Program-made: the position numbers and the translations under genes
Assembly (NCBI GenBank): GCA_958496175.1
Contig: OY292276.1
Coordinates: 10,682,001 to 10,746,000 of the forward strand
DNA length: 64,000 bases
Reading direction: 5' to 3'
Source of the DNA: Sisyra terminalis
Taxonomy: Eukaryota > Arthropoda > Insecta > Neuroptera > Sisyridae
Notes under the pieces: generated by a model
What the model saw: the letters and a program-made list of their open reading frames with translations, nothing else
What the model was told of the DNA's origin: nothing
The model's database searches: none
Shown: piece after piece, positions 1 through 13,084 of the stretch
Numbering within the stretch: position 1 is the first letter of the stretch
Layout: each line of letters starts with the position of its first letter

Positions 1-1499
1 TTTTTTTGAAATTTTTAGAAAAAAAAAATTATACAAAAAAAATCCAAAAAACAAATAAAATAATTTTTTTTATGTGTTCTCTGAAAATGAAAATCACGAA
101 AAAAATATATTTTATGCTTCTACATGAGCACTATAATTCATAAAAATTGCGTGAAAAAATAGTTGGTGCAACATCTTGAAAAAAAATGAAATGTCATTTA
201 CGCCTAATAGTATACCTCGGTTTTATTTTTTTTTCTAAAAATTTCTAAATTTTTAGAATTATTGTTATTTGTTTCACCAACTTTTTTTCACAAAACTTCA
301 ATAAAAAATAGGCCACATGTAGGAGCAAAACATATATTATTTTCATAATTGTAAGTCTAAGGAAAGATAAAAAAAAAATTGTTATTAGTTTTTTTGTTTT
401 TCTATATTTACTCTTAATATGATTACTTTCAAGTTCAAAATAACTGATCCCAAAAGAAAAATAAAACAACTAGTGTTCAATTTTTATTAAAATATGAATA
501 AAAAAAATTATCGTCAGTGCTATAATTCATTACAACTGGAATATTATGAACCTAAAATAATTTAGTTAGTATTTCGTAGTACGCAGAATTCTGGAAAATT
601 ATTGTTCGTATGAAAAATAACAAATAAAGGCTGTTGCATGAGAACAATATCCCACTATTAAGTTTAAGATCCTTCAGGTAGATTTTTGCCAAATTAAAAT
701 CTTCAATATTTTAAATAATTTTATTAAAATTTCAGATACTTTCTGTTTCCTACTTTTATTATCAAAAGCTCAACTTGCTTTTGCAGCCTCAATGCTTAGA
801 TGTTTTATTTTTACGAAGTTCGGAATTTTATGATTTTATTTGTTATATTTTTGATTATTTATTTGCATATTTCGATTTGGTAAAATTTCGTTTCCTAATA
901 AAGAAGATAAAGGTTGGCGAGTTGAAAATTTTTGCTGAAATTAAAAACAAATTACAGGTCAAAGTTAGTAGCATGGAAAATGGAAAATATGTCAAAGGAA
1001 TTTTCTACAGTTCAGAAATATACTGCGAAAGAGTAACGAAATATAAACGTTTTATAAACCGTTCCAAATAAATTTCCCGATTTACGTTAAATTTTCTAAC
1101 CGCTACAATATTCTTGTAATATCAGCAATATCTTCTGCAGTATGATTAAAAATTTTAAAAATAATTTCTATTCGGTTTAGTAAAAATAATTCCCTAAGAA
1201 AATTTGGTATTTTTGGTAAAAAATACAACTTTGTATTTATTAAAGCCAATAGTGTCCAGACAACTAAATTTCGCGACTTTAAAAGCCAAAATTTCTTCGA
1301 TGAAAATCTCCAATTGAGACACAAAAATCTAAAAATATTTCATATTTCCTAGTAAAACATATTTATTCCAGAACATTTACTTGAATTCAAATCCCCGAAA
1401 TTCGAAAACAGGTCTTCAATTTCGGGTAAAATTTCTTTAAAGAATCAATTTTTGGGGATATGATCATCAATGAATCAAATTAAACCATTAGACTATTGG
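1..1499. other. AT-rich DNA, no gene recognised
   Basis: Long A and T runs with short chance frames. An open stretch at 775-1071 lacks an ATG start and has a low-complexity lysine/phenylalanine composition typical of AT-rich noise. I see no repeat shared with the rest of the window. Confidence 0.5.
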
Positions 1500-2240
1500 C
1501 ATTAAGATTTCTGATATTCGGGATTTAATAACTTTTCACTTACTTGAACAAAAGAACTATTTTCTTCAGTAATTAAGCACTATTTGAATAATCACTTATT
1601 GGCTTTTAATCAAATTAAATTAATTACTTAACTCCTAATAAAATATGAATAAGTCAAGCATTACACTAATATCTGATAATAACACATATATGTCAAAGCT
1701 GTGGCTCTTAGCCAATGAGATTGCAAGATTTGTAGATGTTCATTTGTTTTGATTGTTGAAATTTTGAAAATTTAACAAAACCACTCCCACATTCAATGCT
1801 ATGGCATATACAATGTACATATTCAGGCTAATAAGGGCAATTAATACATAAAGCTCGGAAGTGGTTTTTATTTTTATTTTTTTCACTACGTAGTAATTCT
1901 TCAAAAAATTCAAATAAAATCTAACATTATAAAGATAGGTAGTATGTTAAACTTAGAAACAATATTTTGAGAACGTTGCCAAAAATTTTTCATAGTTAAA
2001 AAAATTTTTGGTTCAAAAAAAAATTTTTTTTTTGTAGACATTATAAAACTATTTGTTGATTTTGTCATAAAAAAGGCATTATTATCCCCTAAATTAAAAT
2101 AAAAGTTTTGATTATTCAGTTAAGTAAATTTTAAGAAAAACATTTTTTTCTGTATTTCTTTTATTACTTTTCTTTACAAAAACTAATCGAGATAGAGATC
2201 TGAAACTTCTGGGCACTTAATATAATATTAGTATCCTTAC
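1500..2240 (+). repeat. Dispersed repeat I, copy 1
   Basis: This stretch matches 54385-55110 in the same order and orientation. Shared blocks include TTTCACTTACTTGAA, ATAAGTCAAGCA, GGTTTTTATTTTTATTTTTT-like tracts after GCGGAAGTGG or CTCGGAAGTGG, and AGAGATCTGAAACTTC near the end. The copies have diverged by many substitutions and small indels. No coding capacity or terminal inverted repeat is evident, so the class is unknown. Confidence 0.75.
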
Positions 2241-4187
2241 ACTTCTTATTTAAATATCATTCCAGGGTTGATTCAACTTGCTTACACCCCTAGGACCTTT
2301 GTAATCAATTTTCTCTAAGAAATTATATTCCTCTAAAGACTAATTAAACTAAAATTTTGCAAAATCCCAAAGAAAAAAACATCTTTATATACTTCATAAC
2401 AAAAACAAGTTTCCAAAATCATTCTCAGTATATTTTTATATGTGTTTCTTAAACCTTATAGACCACCAAATCTTATTTATCACGTGTTAAAACTCACTTT
2501 TTATTCCCAAATAATTTATATGTTATGCCCCCAAGTTGAAAATTCAAGTTTTAACGATAAAATCTCAACTAGTAAAATCATCCTTGCGACTTACTCAACA
2601 CATTTTTGAGCAACGCTTAATATTCTAATCGAGCAATGGGAGATTTATATCAATTTTTTGGGACGAAATTAAAACATATCACGTTTTTAAATTGACCATA
2701 AAGAAACAAGTGTTAGAACTTTGAAGTTTTAATCAAGAAAACCATTACGAATAGAATTTTGTATTTGTTACGTTATTCATTGGATAAACGGGTGGGAACA
2801 TTTGTAGAACGGCTGATGGAAGACGGTTGAAATAATTTCACTGATATTTTTTCTGCATGGACGATTATCCTTTTTTGGTTGGATGCTTCTGACGCATGTG
2901 TTCGTAATAATAAGACGAGGAGTAGGTATTATTCATTTGTGGTAAAATGCTATTATTTGCAGATTTACTTTCATTAAATACATATGTATCCCGACATAAT
3001 ATCTTCGTTGCGTATTTTAATTCGTCTTTTCATTAACAAAAGGAAATCTTGAGATTTTTCAATGGTTCCAATGTTTGGTTTTGAAGTTACATCAGGCGTA
3101 ATATGAAATTTGATTCTATCTTTTCTTCAAATATACCTCATTTATACACAAAATTTAATCAAAATATTTTGTAAACTTTACACTTTGAACAAAGACTTGA
3201 AGATTGCAAAAGAAAAAATTGTATTAATTTTTTTTTTTCAAATATTCTTAGGCGAAAATCTATCGTATTACTTTAATTAATATTTAAATGGATTTAATCT
3301 TTTCAACCTTTAAGAGTTTGAGACGCTGATAAATATTTCGGTTAAGTAAGAAACTAGTCTGCAGATTATTATTTTTTTCTTTGGTATTAGAATTTAAATA
3401 TTTTAGAATTATAGAAGTTTTTAATACCTTACAGGGTTGGCTTTACTTTGAACTAATAAAAATTCATTCAAATTTGGTTTTAATTAGACGATCATTCCAA
3501 CCATCTCGCAATAAACTTATTGGACAACAGTGAGATGATGAGAAGGTTACAAAAATGGAATGTAATAGATTTGCCTGATAAATTTTGTAACTAAACAAAT
3601 ATTGCCAGTAACTTTTTATTGCCAAATTATTATTTCTTATTATATAGTTTTATTTTTATATATTACTTATATATTAATGTTTCACATTATTTTTAGCATT
3701 GATATTGTTATTATAGACTATTATTATTATTCTTATTGCTACTGTTGATTGTTTTTATGATTGTTGTTATTGCTATAAGAATTACTATTATTGTTATTGT
3801 TGCTATTGATTGTTAAAAATCTTCGTACTTATTCAGCACTAATCTACTGGGACTAGTGCTTACATGTGATTGTCTATGAATTGAATGCACTTATTGCAAC
3901 CCTATGCAGATTGAGCAATTTATTTGAAAATAAAAAAAAATAGTTTTAAGAGAACAAAAATTTTTTTTTTAAACGAATTTTAATATAAAAAAAATCAATG
4001 ATTTAAGATTTGAGTAATATGAATTTTATTCCCGAGAATCTAGTTAAGACATAGTTAAATAATTACAGGTTTAAGGCTACTTTTTTAAAGAAAAACGTAT
4101 TTTGATGGTCATAAAGTAGAAATAATTCGGAAGATAATAGTTATAGTTACCAGTTTTTATGATTATTTAGAATTATTTAATAGATTA
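2241..4187. other. Intergenic DNA with a TTATTG-rich tract
   Basis: No gene is visible. At about 3630-3820 the strand is almost only T, A and G in degenerate TTATTR/TTGTTAT units, an imperfect microsatellite. The rest is unstructured AT-rich sequence. Confidence 0.5.
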
Positions 4188-4720
4188 TTTAGAAGTTTAT
4201 ATCATTTTTTTGATTGACGCCTTATTGGGGAAGGCTTAAGATTTATTGGTACTAAAAAACTTTTCAACAACATCTTCAACTTTCAACCCTTTCGAGGGGT
4301 AATCTTCAAATGGTATATTGTATTTAGCTTTATACAAAAAACAGTTTTAAGCTGTACTGCTGAAAAATAAAGATTCCAAGAATAATGAACACCATTAAAG
4401 TCGAAAAAAAACTTGATTTTCCAATGGTTTTTCCTAGATGGTACGAAAATCATTGGAAAACCAACCAAAGTGGTTAATAAAAATGGCACCTTGAGCCCGG
4501 AGAAACGGTTGAAAAGATCAACCCTTTAAAAAAATGAGGACATGTTTCTTAAGTTTCACTATTCTTTTGGAAATTATTCTTCCTCCAGGCATATTATTTA
4601 CAAGTTTATATCGTCTTTTCAATAAAATATTATTGGGGAAGACATAAAATCCGTAGATGCTAAAAAGTCCTTCAACATTATCTTCAATTTTCAAACTTCA
4701 CATGATATTTTAATGAAATA
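4188..4720. repeat. Diverged local direct duplication
   Basis: The block at about 4190-4300 (AGTTTATATC, TATTGGGGAAG, TCAAC, CATCTTCAACTTTCAA) recurs at about 4600-4710 (AGTTTATATC, TATTGGGGAAGAC, ATCTTCAATTTTCAAAC). A Helitron end lies immediately downstream at 4729. The class is unknown. Confidence 0.6.
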
Positions 4721-4728
4721 TAATAACA

Positions 4729-5867
4729 CTAGTAATTGCCCGTTGCATTCGCAACTAAAAGTTTTATCTCAATAAAATGTTGAATATGAGTTAATGGAAA
4801 GTTAATCAGCAATCGAAATATTAAATTTAATAATCAAAGTGTAGTTAATATAAATAAAGTTTATCTAAAATTATATTAAGAAATAAAATATAAGTGTTTT
4901 TTTATATAATTTTAATAACATTTTACATAACGTCATTTCACTAAACTAGTATGAAAGTTTAATACTTATGTAGTACTTATACCAAATAGGCGATTTTAAA
5001 TTTTGGTTCTTTTTTCAACAATCAAACTTTTTAAAATCTATTTTATTTTATGAACCAATGGTTGTGATCTGGAGTAATTATATATTCGGCTGAAAAGCAT
5101 TAAGGTTGCAATTTTTTGCCATATATTTCACTGTCAATTGAAATATAAAATCTTCGATACTAACTTTTCTTCGGTATTTAGAACTATTTGAAAACCAATT
5201 ATTGTTATTGAAAATAAATAAAATATTCGAATTTACTTCCACGCTTTCCACCTATTTCCAACAATTTTGTATGTACAACGTCCAAATGTGCGAAATCGAA
5301 TAACTTTTTAGTCATGTTAACTAACATAAAGAAGGTCATTATTTTTTTTCGTTTTACATTGTATTTTCAAATATAAGTGCATATTTGTGTCGATGAAATT
5401 TTGAAAGTGTTTTCCTTATACGATGCAGATATATAATAAGAACGGGTTTCTGAAAATTTCTCCCCTAAAAGAGTGAAAACGGTAACAACTTTGTAAGGGA
5501 TAACGTTTAATAAGCAATCGAAATTTCAAATAAAATAATAAATCAAAGTCCGTTAAAAGCGAAACGTTATTACTGCTTAATATAAAACAAAGTTGATTTA
5601 TCATTAGAAACAAAAACTTAGGGTCTGCTTAAAAATTTAAACTCTGATAAGTAGATATATCTGAAAAGTTTAAGTTAAGTTAATAAATGAGCATTAACTT
5701 TTTTGGCTTTCACATATTGTAAACCTGAAAATCCGAAATACGTATTCACAAATAAATACATTAGTGAGTTAGTACACCTACCAGCGTTTTGAATACGTAA
5801 GTGGGGATAACAGAGCGCATGCGCATAGCCCATTCTGCACGGCAAGATAGTCAATTTATATATGTGA
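4729..5867 (-). mobile_element. Non-autonomous Helitron, family G copy 1
   Basis: On the minus strand the element starts TCACATATATAAAT and ends CTAG followed by T. A GTTGC-GAAT-GCAAC hairpin lies about 10 nt before CTAG. TC/CTAG ends plus a 3' hairpin are Helitron hallmarks, and no target duplication is expected. It is 1139 bp, with no replicase-helicase frame. It matches 45069-46216 in the opposite orientation along its whole length, and 19275-19545 over its 5' end. The base before TC is G rather than the usual A. The copy carries the palindrome GCGCATGCGC near its 5' end (about 5816-5826). Confidence 0.8.
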
Positions 5868-6184
5868 CTTAAAGTACAATATTTGAAATGAAACCACCAT
5901 CAAGTCTTCAAATCAATTGATAAAAGGCCTTAATATTAGGCTGTGATTAATAGGCTAATGATAAAAGAATGAAAATAAGTCCATAATAGAAAATTGCCAT
6001 TAAAATTCCATAGAATGAAAAAATCAGGATTGCAGTTCCATTTTGTGGTAAATCTTAAAGATTTTTTCTGTAGGTCATTTGATTTTATTTACTAAAATCA
6101 AGCGAAGATTGAAACCTCAATATCAGTGTTTTTACCACACAAGATTGATAGTATTTATTAGTATTAAGTATTTATATTAAAAAG
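5868..6184. other. No feature seen
   Basis: AT-rich filler between the Helitron and repeat H. There is no long frame and no internal repeat. Confidence 0.4.
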
Positions 6185-6315
6185 TAACATTGATAGACGG
6201 TTTTTTTTAAAGTCGATGGGGGAGGAAGGTTGAACAAGTTTGACATATCTTTAGTGAGTGCTATTGCATCTTCAACGCATTTCCATCAATAAATATTATC
6301 ATCAAAAAGAACTAA
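6185..6315 (+). repeat. Direct repeat H, left copy
   Basis: About 125 bp are repeated in the same orientation at 7528-7650. Shared pieces are ACATTGATAGACGG/ACATTGACAGACGG, GAGGAAGGTTGAAC/GGAAGGATGAAC, TGACATATCTTTAGT and CATTTCCATCAATAAATATT. The two copies bracket 1.2 kb, as direct terminal repeats or an unequal duplication would. Confidence 0.7.
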
Positions 6316-7527
6316 AGGTAAGTATTTATCGAGAAATGCTTTATCAAGTAAAGCCATAAGTTTCATAATTATTTTGATTTAAGTTTCATCAATATTTGCC
6401 AACAAAAGCACTGTAAATTTATAAAATAATCAGCTAGTTCTAACCATTTATTTATTTTTTTAATATCATGAACAATAAATATTGTCAATCCAGCTCTGGT
6501 AATATAAAAAACTCATTTGAGAAATCAACAATAAGCTTCAACTTCCTATCAATTTCAAAATCGTTCACTTAATCTTCACTTTGTTAAAATTAATAGAAAA
6601 AAAAAATAAGTAACAGTTTTTGTCGTCTTTAAATCGCACAAAAACAATTCTAAAAGACATTAAAATCAACGAACGTAAAAAAAATCAATTTTCTTCATGC
6701 AAATTTCTGACAAATCCCGTTTACTTTTCTTACGTAAGAAAACAACGAATTTTGATGCTAATTAAAATCAAGTTCTGCTCTTTAATCTCTTAAAATTTAT
6801 AGCAAAATCTATAAAAAATGTGTACATTTAAACGGAAGTAGAATTTTCCTTTTTCCAACAATAAATAGTAAAGATTTGTATAAGTTTTTGTCCGATACGG
6901 CTTGTTTGATTTGAGGAAATTGCACCTTTTTGACCAGTTCAAGAAAATTAACGGTTACGTGTATAAGTTTTTTTTCGGTTGAAATTGAATGAATTTCATG
7001 AATCGGTTGTATTTTCATGTTATTAAAATGCTGCCTCGGCTTTTCCACCTACAAAATTGCACGCCTCAACTTCGATTCGAGAGACCCGTTGATTACAAAA
7101 CGTTCTCGACATTCCAATTGCTTCGAATGTTCTATATAAGTACATTCCAACAATACTTTAATTATAAAAGATGATTTTCAAGGATTTTATTTCACAATTC
7201 TCCAAAAATGTATCATTCATGTTGGGTAGATGTTGGGTACCTGTTGTTCAATTGGAGTGTCTAAATTTGGTTTGATTTATAGTTTTCGGTGTGAGAGGTA
7301 CACCTATTTCTTCGTTTGAATAAAATGACACGTCCAGAGACCAATTGTTCCATTCGAAATTTAATAATAAGCGGAGCTCGGCATCCTTTCCGTCTCGGCT
7401 GGAAAATTAACAACGAGTGGAAAGAAAAAAAAATCGGATGGTATTGTACGTTCGAGTAAAAGTTAATCGGATGGTGGTGGGTTGCATCCGAGCGTGACTT
7501 TACCAAAGATTTAAAACTTTTAACATT
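6316..7527. other. Segment bracketed by repeat H; raised G+C in 7040-7500
   Basis: There are several overlapping open frames on both strands in 6809-7506, none with a recognisable domain. G+C is higher at 7040-7110 and 7260-7500 than in the flanks. It could be the body of an element bounded by the H repeats, or conserved non-coding DNA. Confidence 0.35.
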
Positions 7528-7650
7528 GACAGACGGGGTACTTTTTTTTTCAAGTCAATGGGGAAGGAAGGATGAACTATAGTCTGACATATCTTTAGTA
7601 AGTGCTATCGCATCTTCAACACATTTCCATCAATAAATATTAAAATCATT
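7528..7650 (+). repeat. Direct repeat H, right copy
   Basis: Second copy of the 125-bp repeat described at 6185. It has the same order and orientation, with scattered substitutions. Confidence 0.7.
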
Positions 7651-8029
7651 GGGAGTTTAATCTTGATCATACTTTCTCGGGCTTTTATAAAATGAAACTT
7701 GATCAATATGCATTTGTTTAGAGAAGTTCAGAGTTTACGTTTTAATATTATGTAGACAGTAATGGACTTTGATTTTAACCGAAAGGTCGAAATCTCACTC
7801 CAATCTATTCCCAGTGATTAATCAAACTAACAGTATTGGATGTTATTAGGCAATATTTCAAATTTATGTTCCATCAAAAACTGTCACTTTTTTGAAGTTA
7901 TACTTCTTCAGCGGTGTTATGAATAAATAATCAGACTGAATTTTAATACAATATTACGCCGTTGCTCGCTGAAACTTAAAACGGATGAAAGCTAACCGAT
8001 TTGCTTAGTACTAAATAAATTTAAATTTA
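7651..8029. other. No feature seen
   Basis: AT-rich DNA without repeats shared in the window or coding signal. Confidence 0.4.
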
Positions 8030-8230
8030 TTAAATAAATTTTAAAAAAATTAAAAATATTTTATTTTTGTGAATCAAGAAGCCTGAGGAAGTTACGATTA
8101 GTAACGAAAGGTAGCTAATTGAATAATAAAAATATTAAATAAAAAATAAAAAACAAAAAGATCTTAAATAACCTGAATTGTCTTCTTATTTAAAAAATAT
8201 AAAAGCTGTGATTTGAATTTTATCATCTAT
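8030..8230 (+). repeat. Family B single arm (Penelope-like), copy 1
   Basis: One arm only. It carries GCCTGAGGAAGTTACG-ATTA-GTAAC-GAAA (core about 8087-8110), then AATAATAAAAATATT, GATCTTAAATAACC and ATTTTATCATCTA. These pieces recur in 13085-13260, 16179-16466 and 42018-42350. The core has one change after GAAA (GGTAGC for CGTAGC). Confidence 0.7.
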
Positions 8231-9330
8231 GTACTACATAAACGCAATCAAGTCGTCCGAGTTAACCGCTAGCACAGGTTTTTCGTTATTCGGGGTAGGG
8301 ACAACCAACTGAAAAATGATCGATGACGAAGTTACAAAGTGTCAAAAAGAAATAACAGTCATAACAACAAGTCAGTGGTTGTTTTATATTTAAATCATCG
8401 ATATCGTCGAACTTAACATTTTCAATTGTTATAGTTTGAACTATATCCATATTATTTAACAATTGGGAACTGACCACTTTGGTCATGACGTCTGGTGGTC
8501 AAAAAAAAAACTAATTTTTGTATGCACTTTAATCTACAACTATATAAAGTAGTCAACTAAATTAAAATAAAATACTTATGTTTCAAAAGAAATGGAAATT
8601 ATTTAATCAACTTCTTGTATAAAAAATATTTTCTAGCTATACCCAAGTCTGGTAGCAATTTTGTTGACGTCAGAAATTTGTTCGGAAAGAAATCAATATT
8701 TTTTCCTACTTTCTCGAAATTGATCCTTGAATTTCATGAGGTTCTTTTATATGAGAACATTTTAAGCAAAACTCTGTTAAATTCACAGCATTACTGCTTT
8801 TATTTATATTATTTTACCACATTTACTTAAGTAAATGTCAAGCTTCAAGAGTTTTACATTGATGGCATTTTTCTAAGCAGGATTTGATTCCGCCCAATCG
8901 AAAATTGCTTCTAAAGGAAATAAAAATATATTAAAACTATAACACTAAGTAAATGTAAACTTATGGGGTAATTTTTTGATTGCACACAATACGTAGCCAT
9001 GTTTTTTTAAGTTCCACCAATTGATCAACTCTCAATAGTTTAAATACGTTTAAAAGAAATATATTTTTTAGTAATTATTCAATGCAATATTTAAAATGAT
9101 GCAAGGAAAGTAGACTGCTACATTATATTGCATTATGCTTTTTCTACATTTGAATTAAAAATCAATTTAAATACGTAGATATAAATGGGTAACTAAAATA
9201 TACAATTACTATTGCAGTAGTTTAATTTTTATTATGTCGCTATTTGTATATGTTGTAGGTCAATTATACACAATTGACTATTTCAACAAGATGTAGGTAT
9301 ATCCAATTGACTATTCATATCTATGCATTA
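8231..9330. other. No gene recognised
   Basis: Short frames at 8286-8486 and 8615-8830 show no family resemblance. Two CAATTGACTATT motifs occur near 9260-9315, just before a family A element. Nothing else stands out. Confidence 0.4.
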
Positions 9331-9835
9331 TACTGCGTATACAATGTATAGAATATATTGCAGTTCAATTTATGTAGTATAATTTAATATAATAATATAT
9401 AAAAATCATACAATAAGCATAAATTTGAACAGAAGTTCAAACAAAAATATTCGTGACGTATTGCCCAGATACGTATTTCGATTGCAAAGCAATCTTCCTC
9501 AGTGGTCATCAAGTAGTTTGGATCACTCCGTAACTGCTTTGTGATGATTCATTTTTTTCAAAAAAAAAAAAAGAAAATCTGATTATGCATTATAGTTTAT
9601 GACTAAAATCCACTTCTATATGATAAATGTTTTCGATAACTATTTTTCAAATAAGTGATCCATACTGTATTGATAATCAGTTAATTCATATATGTAAATA
9701 TGTAACATACAAATCTAAATAAGTAGTCAATCGGTATATTATTGTGAAATACTTTACAGTATGTATAAATAGCCAATTCGGCTCATGTCCTTTAAGTAAC
9801 ATCAATATCTGGCAATGTTGCATTTTCTCCTTTGT
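9331..9835. mobile_element. Family A element (Penelope-like), one arm plus inner segment
   Basis: The left arm (GTATACAATGTATAGAATAT through CTTTGTGATGATTCA, 9337-9550) matches the arms of the copies at 16989 and 31457. The inner part (about 9575-9830: GCATTATAGTTTATGACT, TATCTGGCAATGTTGCA) matches the inverse of 31690-31910. The right arm is missing. Its arm contains the GCAATC/GATTGC hairpin flanked by CTGAGGA and GAAA, on the minus strand. Confidence 0.75.
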
Positions 9836-11536
9836 TTATAATTTTATTTGCAAATAAATGAGGCCATACTGAAACTTTACCGACAAAAGAGCAAATTATA
9901 CGATATTGTAATTGAATTAACAAAAAAAACGTAGATTAAATAAAAAGCAAAATAGAAAATACTAATAATAATAAAGCCCAATACTGATAAAAATTACAAA
10001 AGGCAAAAATTGGCAATTGAATGAAAACAAAATGACAGTTGAAACCAATGACAACAATCAGTTAATTCAAAATTGAGACTATAATTATTATATCTGTATT
10101 ACACTTACTACATTTGTTTACTTTCTTTGTTCTTTGTCTTTGCTGTCATACATACATCTGCCTATTATATTGACATTAAAAGTAAAATTCTTGTTTAAAA
10201 TCGTATCATATTTTAGTTATCATAAACTACTAATAACTAATGTACCATTGCAGGCACTATAAGAAGATGCTATGGTAGTGGATAAGAAACATTTTTTGAT
10301 TACAAAAATTAAGTATAATTTCTCACGCCTACATAAATTATCAAAACGTTTTTTTTTCAGTCCTAGGTCATCCTTGGTTATCCTATTTACATTTATCATA
10401 ATAATTTGACGTCTTTGATTACTACCCTTATTACCCTGCAATTTTCCTGAGACTCAAATTAGTGGTGATCCTGCACCATGCACACCAAAGGCATGTAAGA
10501 CAATTTGAATAATTTCCATTGGCCAAATGCAAATTGTGTTTAATACACCCAAATAGTTCATACAATTGCCATCTGTTATATTCGTAGATTTCTCTGGAGA
10601 ATCGAATTATGACGTGCTTCGATATCGGGACGCGTGCCCAATTGAAATCGGGGCGATGAAGCGTTACGTCGGTGGGAAACGGTTTTAATTTCATTGAGAA
10701 TTTGTATTTTTGTGGATAACTTATTTAACCATCTCGACCTCAAGTCTTATGCTTCACCGATTTTATTACCACCAACTCCAACGTGAGATCAACCAAAAAA
10801 AAAAAAAGGATTTCAAAAAAAAAAATTAACTATAAAAAAAATATGTAAAGTGCAACTTATCTGATCATATGAATTCATTTTCGGCTAATCAAAAACACAA
10901 TACCTATTTACACAGACCTATTGAAATTTTAATGAAATATTTCAACGTTTTTATGTAAGAGATTGATCATCTCAATCGATTTAATTATAAAACCCGTATC
11001 TCTGCCTACATCACATCTAATGGCGTTGTTGGTTTTTTTCAATGTTTTTCCTTTCTTCTCACAACAATAATGACCGACCATTTGCTTCCTACTTTAGTAT
11101 GAAAAAATTAATTCAAAAATTACGAACGAAGAGAAAAGTGAAAATTCACAATCAATGTCTATCGTTAAAATTTTCACATCAATCATTGTGTATATGCAAT
11201 TGTCATTCAGTTTGATTATTGTGCTATTATTATTTCGTATACAAATGAATAATTTTTCGATTCGTTTGAAAAAATATACACTCCTTCTATTATTATCGGA
11301 AATTAATGATTATGAAAATTAAATGACTTTCACATTTGGTTTTTTTTTTTATGAATAAGTAGCTGTTTTTGTTTCGTGCTCTTTTTTTTCAAAAGAAAAT
11401 TATTGGTCCTTATAAGGAATCAAGCGAAAAAGTCATTTCCGTTGTGTTTTCAATTCTCCTTTCGTATTCGACATATTCTAAGAGTTTCTAAGAATTTATT
11501 TTCTTATTTGCTACTTAACGGTAGGTTGACATCTAG
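9836..11536. other. Intergenic DNA; G+C-rich patch at 10590-10690
   Basis: No gene recognised. A patch around 10590-10690 (with GGGACGCGTGCCC and GGGGCGATGAAGCG) is clearly richer in G+C and CpG than its surroundings. It overlaps an open frame on the minus strand (10431-10694) without a known domain. A regulatory element or a lone exon are both possible. Confidence 0.4.
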
Positions 11537-11690
11537 GTTTGTAAATTACACAGGTTGCTCCCTTAGAAAAAAAAATGACGTCATACGAAGAATTTTGAAA
11601 TTGAATCAGTCTGAAGATATGTACGAATTTCTTCAAGATACGTCACATAGCCACCATGAGGCCACCTGTGTATTTTATAAACCTTGGATT
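11537..11690 (-). mobile_element. MITE E, copy 1
   Basis: About 154 bp from GTTTGTAAATTACACAGG to CCTGTGTATTTTATAAACC, with imperfect terminal inverted repeats. It matches the better-bounded copy at 29716-29869 throughout, including the central GTACGAATTTCTTC. It abuts repeat D (11690-12720). The same D/E junction recurs, inverted, at about 60300-60330, so here the MITE moved or was copied together with D. Confidence 0.75.
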
Positions 11691-12720
11691 TAGATCTCCA
11701 TACTATTGAATGCATCTCTCCAGGATCGTTTATTCTTGGAGAAGTTCTATAAATCATGGTTATCAATACTTTTTTTTTTAACTCCAGAACTTCTTTTTTT
11801 GGCGACCTAGTTTCTCTTGTACAACAATAAGTATTGTAATAGTTCTACTATTATTACTTACATTCAATAAACTTGATCCATCAATCACAAAATTTACAAT
11901 AAATGAAAAGTAATTGCTCCGAATGCTACTGGAAGATATAGTATTCATTTGTGGCCTTTTCAAAGTTGCCTTTTCGGTGTTTCCAACTGGCATATAATTA
12001 TTCTACCTATATATTTATATTCACACATTACAAGTACGAATCCTTTTCCGCTTGGAATAATATTTTTATTGCAGAATAGTTCTTTTTCCGGTTTTGCTTT
12101 CAATAATTCAACATTTTGTGACTCAAGGTATCCATTTAACATCTGCACTACAGTTCTGAACTCTCTAGATAGTTCTTTTCTTGTTTTCTTTGAAGAAAGT
12201 TTTCAATCCGTATAAAGCTCTACTCCTCATATAGCAATTTAGCGATAAATATATATTTTTAGTAATATGATTGTAGAATAAACGAAAAGTGGAAAATCAT
12301 CAAAAGTTGCAATTCTTGGCTCAAATTTAAGGGCTTGAATGGAAGACAAATTGTTAAGGGAGTTTCGTATTGAAATTTTACATGGAAACGAAAAAATGTC
12401 ACTGGCATATTAAAGAACCAATTGTATGGTAACTAAAATTGCAGAGACATAGATGATAAAATCATCGGGAGAAAATAACGAAAGGAGGACCCCTAAAACA
12501 ATATATAAAGTCGGAATGGAAGGTAAAAGACGCAAAAGAAGGCCAAAGAATTACTAGGCTAACGAATAAGGGACTTACTTGTTTTTCCTTAGTGTCCATC
12601 GATAGAGGACCGCAGCACTGGATCGTAAAATAAAGAAGGATAATAAACGAGTCCAAAGCCTACACTGGGCTGTACTCCTGGAACAAAAATCGAAACCAAA
12701 ATAAATTCTATCACTCAAAA
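11690..12720 (-). repeat. Repeat D, copy 1 (unclassified, with two open frames)
   Basis: This matches 57653-60320 in inverted orientation, apart from the hAT insertion there. Two open frames overlap in different phases in both copies. One, at 11960-12148 on the minus strand, contains ESQNVELLK and GRIIICQLETPKRQL. The other, at 11778-11993, contains MNTISSSSIRSNY and RQKKKFWS. Near 12510-12545 the plus strand reads MEGKRRKRRPK, like the C-terminal basic stretch of some LINE proteins. I do not recognise the family. Confidence 0.65.
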
Positions 12721-13084
12721 AATTTACTTAAAACTTTATCATTTAAGTCTTTAGGACTAATGCTACTAGTAATAATGTAGGGATATTTTAAATTTAATTT
12801 TCTATTGTTTTGTGTAGGACTTATATTTGAACTTATTTTCGAATAATTAGAGTTTTAAACAGGAACCCACAAGGAAGAACAATCCTAATTAAACCGGTGA
12901 TTTTAAGAAGTTAGCAATTCCAACTTGAAACAATTGTGTGAAACAAGTAATTAACTCCCAACAAAAATCATCTTTAGGTGAAAAAAAAAATCCAAAAATT
13001 ACTCTTATTTCAAATAATATTACTATAAAAAAATAATATTATACTCTATCAAAATACTTAGTTACTCTATATTAATAATTTATA
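12721..13084. other. No feature seen
   Basis: AT-rich DNA with no shared repeat and no frame of note. Confidence 0.4.

Noticed and set aside
775..1071. 98-codon open frame
   Set aside because: No ATG start, low-complexity composition and no recognisable motif; expected by chance in AT-rich DNA.
3630..3820. TTATTG tract as a glutamine/asparagine repeat gene
   Set aside because: Stops in every frame; a degenerate microsatellite.
8087..8110. Family B core copy 1 as an active ribozyme
   Set aside because: One change after GAAA and no helix III partner; counted only as part of the family evidence.
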